Shown piece by piece: positions 5,638-7,076 of a DNA stretch of 7,076 nucleotides. A program made the position numbers and the translations under genes. Origin of the DNA: Tagaea sp. (GTDB lineage: Bacteria; Pseudomonadota; Alphaproteobacteria; CACIAM-22H2). Below the pieces are notes generated by a model. That model worked only from the letters and a program-made list of their open reading frames with translations, ran no database searches and had not been told where the DNA came from. The stretch lies in assembly GCA_023653245.1 (NCBI GenBank), contig JAMNXK010000102.1, positions 1 to 7,076 on the forward strand, read 5' to 3'. The stretch's first letter is position 1; each line of letters begins with the position of its first letter.

Positions 5638-6300
5638 ATGGAAACCCTCGCCCCCCAACTCGACGCGTTCAAGGCCGGCTGGGCCGAACGCGCCGGCCCC
5701 GAAATCGCGAACTTGATCGCCGCCGACAACCGGCGCCTGATCGAATCGGGTCTCGCCGAACGCGCGCTCAAGGAGGGCGCGCGCTTCCCGGACGCCACGC
5801 TGCCCGATCAACTCGGCCGTCCGGTCGATCTCGCCGCGCTGTACGGCCACGGCCCGCTGGTCGTCGTGTTCTATCGCGGCGGCTGGTGCCCCTACTGCAA
5901 TCTGGAGCTCCGCGCCTATCAGCTGGCGCTGCCGCGCATCGCCGCCGAAGGCGGCACGCTGGTCGCCGTCTCGCCCGAGACGCCCGACAACTCGCTCGAC
6001 ACCGCGCAGAAGAACGAGCTGGCCTTCGCCGTGCTGTCCGATTCGCGCGGCGCGCTGGCCGCTTCGCTGGGCATCCGCTTCGAGCTGTCGGCGGAGATCA
6101 AGGCGCTGTACGAAAAATTCGGTCACGACCTGCCGATGCGCAACGGGCATGCGGCGTGGACGCTGCCCGTCCCGGCCACCTACGTGATCGATCGCGACGG
6201 CCGCATCGCCTTCGCCCATGTCGATCCCGACTACCGCAGCCGCGCCGAACCTTCGGCCGTCGTCGGCGCGTTGCGCCGTCTCGCCAAACAAGCCGCGTAA
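5638..6300 (+). CDS. Peroxiredoxin-like AhpC/TSA-family protein with CxxC active site
   Basis: This 220-residue thioredoxin-fold protein probably reduces hydroperoxides in the cytoplasm; no signal peptide is seen. A helical N-terminal extension (1-45) precedes the core, which starts at GARFPDATLPDQLGRPVDLAAL (48-69). The active-site loop FYRGGWCPYCNLE (78-90) aligns without gaps to the classic FYPxxFTxxCPxE loop. Cys87 corresponds to the peroxidatic Cys and Glu90 to the conserved Glu. The usual Pro and Thr are replaced by Arg80 and Cys84, giving a CxxC pair; there are no other cysteines. A cis-Pro loop candidate is LPVPATYVIDRDGRIAFAHVDPDYR (173-197). The ATG at 5638 is chosen for its AAGGAAGGAA site upstream and the family-like N-terminus; the longer open frame upstream is a shadow of the AhpD-like gene. 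The transporter gene begins 11 bases after the stop. Confidence 0.92.
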   Translation: METLAPQLDAFKAGWAERAGPEIANLIAADNRRLIESGLAERALKEGARFPDATLPDQLGRPVDLAALYGHGPLVVVFYRGGWCPYCNLELRAYQLALPRIAAEGGTLVAVSPETPDNSLDTAQKNELAFAVLSDSRGALAASLGIRFELSAEIKALYEKFGHDLPMRNGHAAWTLPVPATYVIDRDGRIAFAHVDPDYRSRAEPSAVVGALRRLAKQAA

Positions 6301-6311
6301 GGGGAAGCTCG

Positions 6312-7076
6312 ATGACCCATACCATCGCCGCCGCCCGCATCGCGCCGCCGCGCCTCGGGCCCGTCGCCAAAGGCGTCATGCTGGGCCTCGGTGCTGCCCT
6401 CATCTGGGGCTCGTATCTGGCGCTGGCGCGCTTGGGCGTGAGCTCCGGCCTCGCGGCCGAGGACATCGCCTTCGTGCGCTACGCCACGGCGGGCTCGATC
6501 CTGCTGCCGTGGTTCCTGCGCAACGCGCCCGCGCGCGCCGCGGGCGTGGGCTGGACCCGCGCCGCGATCCTGACGCTGCTGGTCGGCCCGCCTTTCATTC
6601 TGATGGGCGTGGGCGGCTACGCTTACGCGCCCTTGGCGCACGGGGCGGCGATCCAACCTGCCGCGCTCACGCTGGGGGCGACGGCGCTGGCGGTCGTCTT
6701 CGCGGGCGAACGGCTCGGCACGTGGCGCGCGGGCGGTCTCATGGCGATGCTGGCGGGCATCGTCCTGGTCGCAGGGCCGCTCGGTGGCGGCGCGGCCGCG
6801 ACATGGAAGGGCGATTTGATGTTCGCCGTGGCGGGTCTCATGTGGGCGGCGTTCGGCTTGCTGGCGCGGCGCTGGTCGTTGTCGCCGCTGCAGGCGACGG
6901 CGTCGGTCAGCGTGCTCTCGGCGGCGGTCTACGCGCCGATCTATCTCGCCGGCGACGGGCTGGCGCGTTTGCTTGCTGCCGACCCTGGCTTGCTGGCGGC
7001 GCAGATCGTCGTGCAAGGCGCGCTCTCCGGCGTGGTCGCGGTGCTGGCCTTCACCCGCGCCACGCAGCTGCTCGGA
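6312..7076 (+). CDS. DMT-superfamily (EamA) transporter, 3' end outside window
   Basis: This inner-membrane permease of the drug/metabolite transporter superfamily probably exports a small metabolite or toxic compound. The first 255 codons are visible of an expected 290-310. Hydrophobic segments are near 22-40 (GLGAALIWGSYLALARLG), 52-70, 84-101, 106-132, 139-157, 168-186, 197-214 and 230-250. They form the first EamA repeat, ending in the typical FAGERLGTWRAGGLMAMLAGIVLVAG, and most of the second, which opens DLMFAVAGLMWAAFGLLARRW. The 20-residue N-terminus is cytoplasmic in this topology. The start ATG at 6312 has GGGGA upstream and follows the peroxiredoxin-like stop by 11 bases, so it should be co-transcribed. 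Substrate cannot be assigned: DMT proteins export amino acids, purines or drugs. Being under the same LysR control as two thiol-redox proteins suggests export of a redox-active or electrophilic compound (inference). Confidence 0.92.
   Translation, partial: MTHTIAAARIAPPRLGPVAKGVMLGLGAALIWGSYLALARLGVSSGLAAEDIAFVRYATAGSILLPWFLRNAPARAAGVGWTRAAILTLLVGPPFILMGVGGYAYAPLAHGAAIQPAALTLGATALAVVFAGERLGTWRAGGLMAMLAGIVLVAGPLGGGAAATWKGDLMFAVAGLMWAAFGLLARRWSLSPLQATASVSVLSAAVYAPIYLAGDGLARLLAADPGLLAAQIVVQGALSGVVAVLAFTRATQLLG

Noticed and set aside
5530..6291. Minus-strand 253-codon frame opposite the peroxiredoxin-like gene
   Set aside because: It is an antisense shadow of a gene with a clear active-site loop and ribosome site.
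6231..7016. Minus-strand 261-codon frame opposite the DMT transporter
   Set aside because: It has Arg/Gln/His-rich shadow composition; the plus strand encodes regular hydrophobic helices of an EamA protein.

Overview
The window is GC-rich throughout and its six chromosomal-type genes have clear alphaproteobacterial character: a pfkB-type adenosine kinase next to typA, a small proline-rich bactofilin, and a LysR/peroxidase cluster. I would place it in Alphaproteobacteria, possibly Rhodospirillales, from protein style and base composition only; this is inference and no ribosomal RNA or marker gene pins it down. There are no tRNA or rRNA genes, no insertion sequences and no CRISPR array.

Region 1 (1-2743, minus strand) is a two-gene unit, adenosine-kinase-like pfkB sugar kinase followed after 5 bases by typA/bipA, a ribosome-associated translational GTPase. 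typA runs off the left edge and lacks about its last 30 residues. A plausible sigma-70-like promoter (TTGTGC-N17-TATGGT) lies just upstream of the kinase.

Region 2 (2744-3998, plus strand) starts with a 237-base divergent intergenic region. It is followed by a bactofilin (cytoskeletal polymer) and, 4 bases after its stop, a small predicted lipoprotein with a BamE-like or otherwise uncharacterised C-terminal domain. The lipoprotein stop and the stop of the following convergent gene abut exactly (TGATCA).

Region 3 (3999-7076) is a regulator/operon pair. A LysR-family regulator on the minus strand is divergent from a plus-strand operon of at least three genes: an AhpD-like carboxymuconolactone-decarboxylase-family protein with CxxCxxxH, a peroxiredoxin-like thioredoxin-fold protein with a CxxC active site, and a DMT/EamA transporter that runs off the right edge. 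The divergent intergenic region carries a textbook LysR T-N11-A dyad (4924-4940) joined to a second perfect inverted repeat (4940-4950). The second repeat overlaps the -10 of the proposed regulator promoter. The simplest reading is a thiol-based peroxide or electrophile defence operon with an exporter, controlled by its own LysR protein. The inducer and substrate cannot be read from the sequence.

The most novel-looking part is this redox/transport module; the rest is ordinary chromosomal content. Long open frames opposite typA, the kinase and the LysR gene are codon-bias shadows and are left out.
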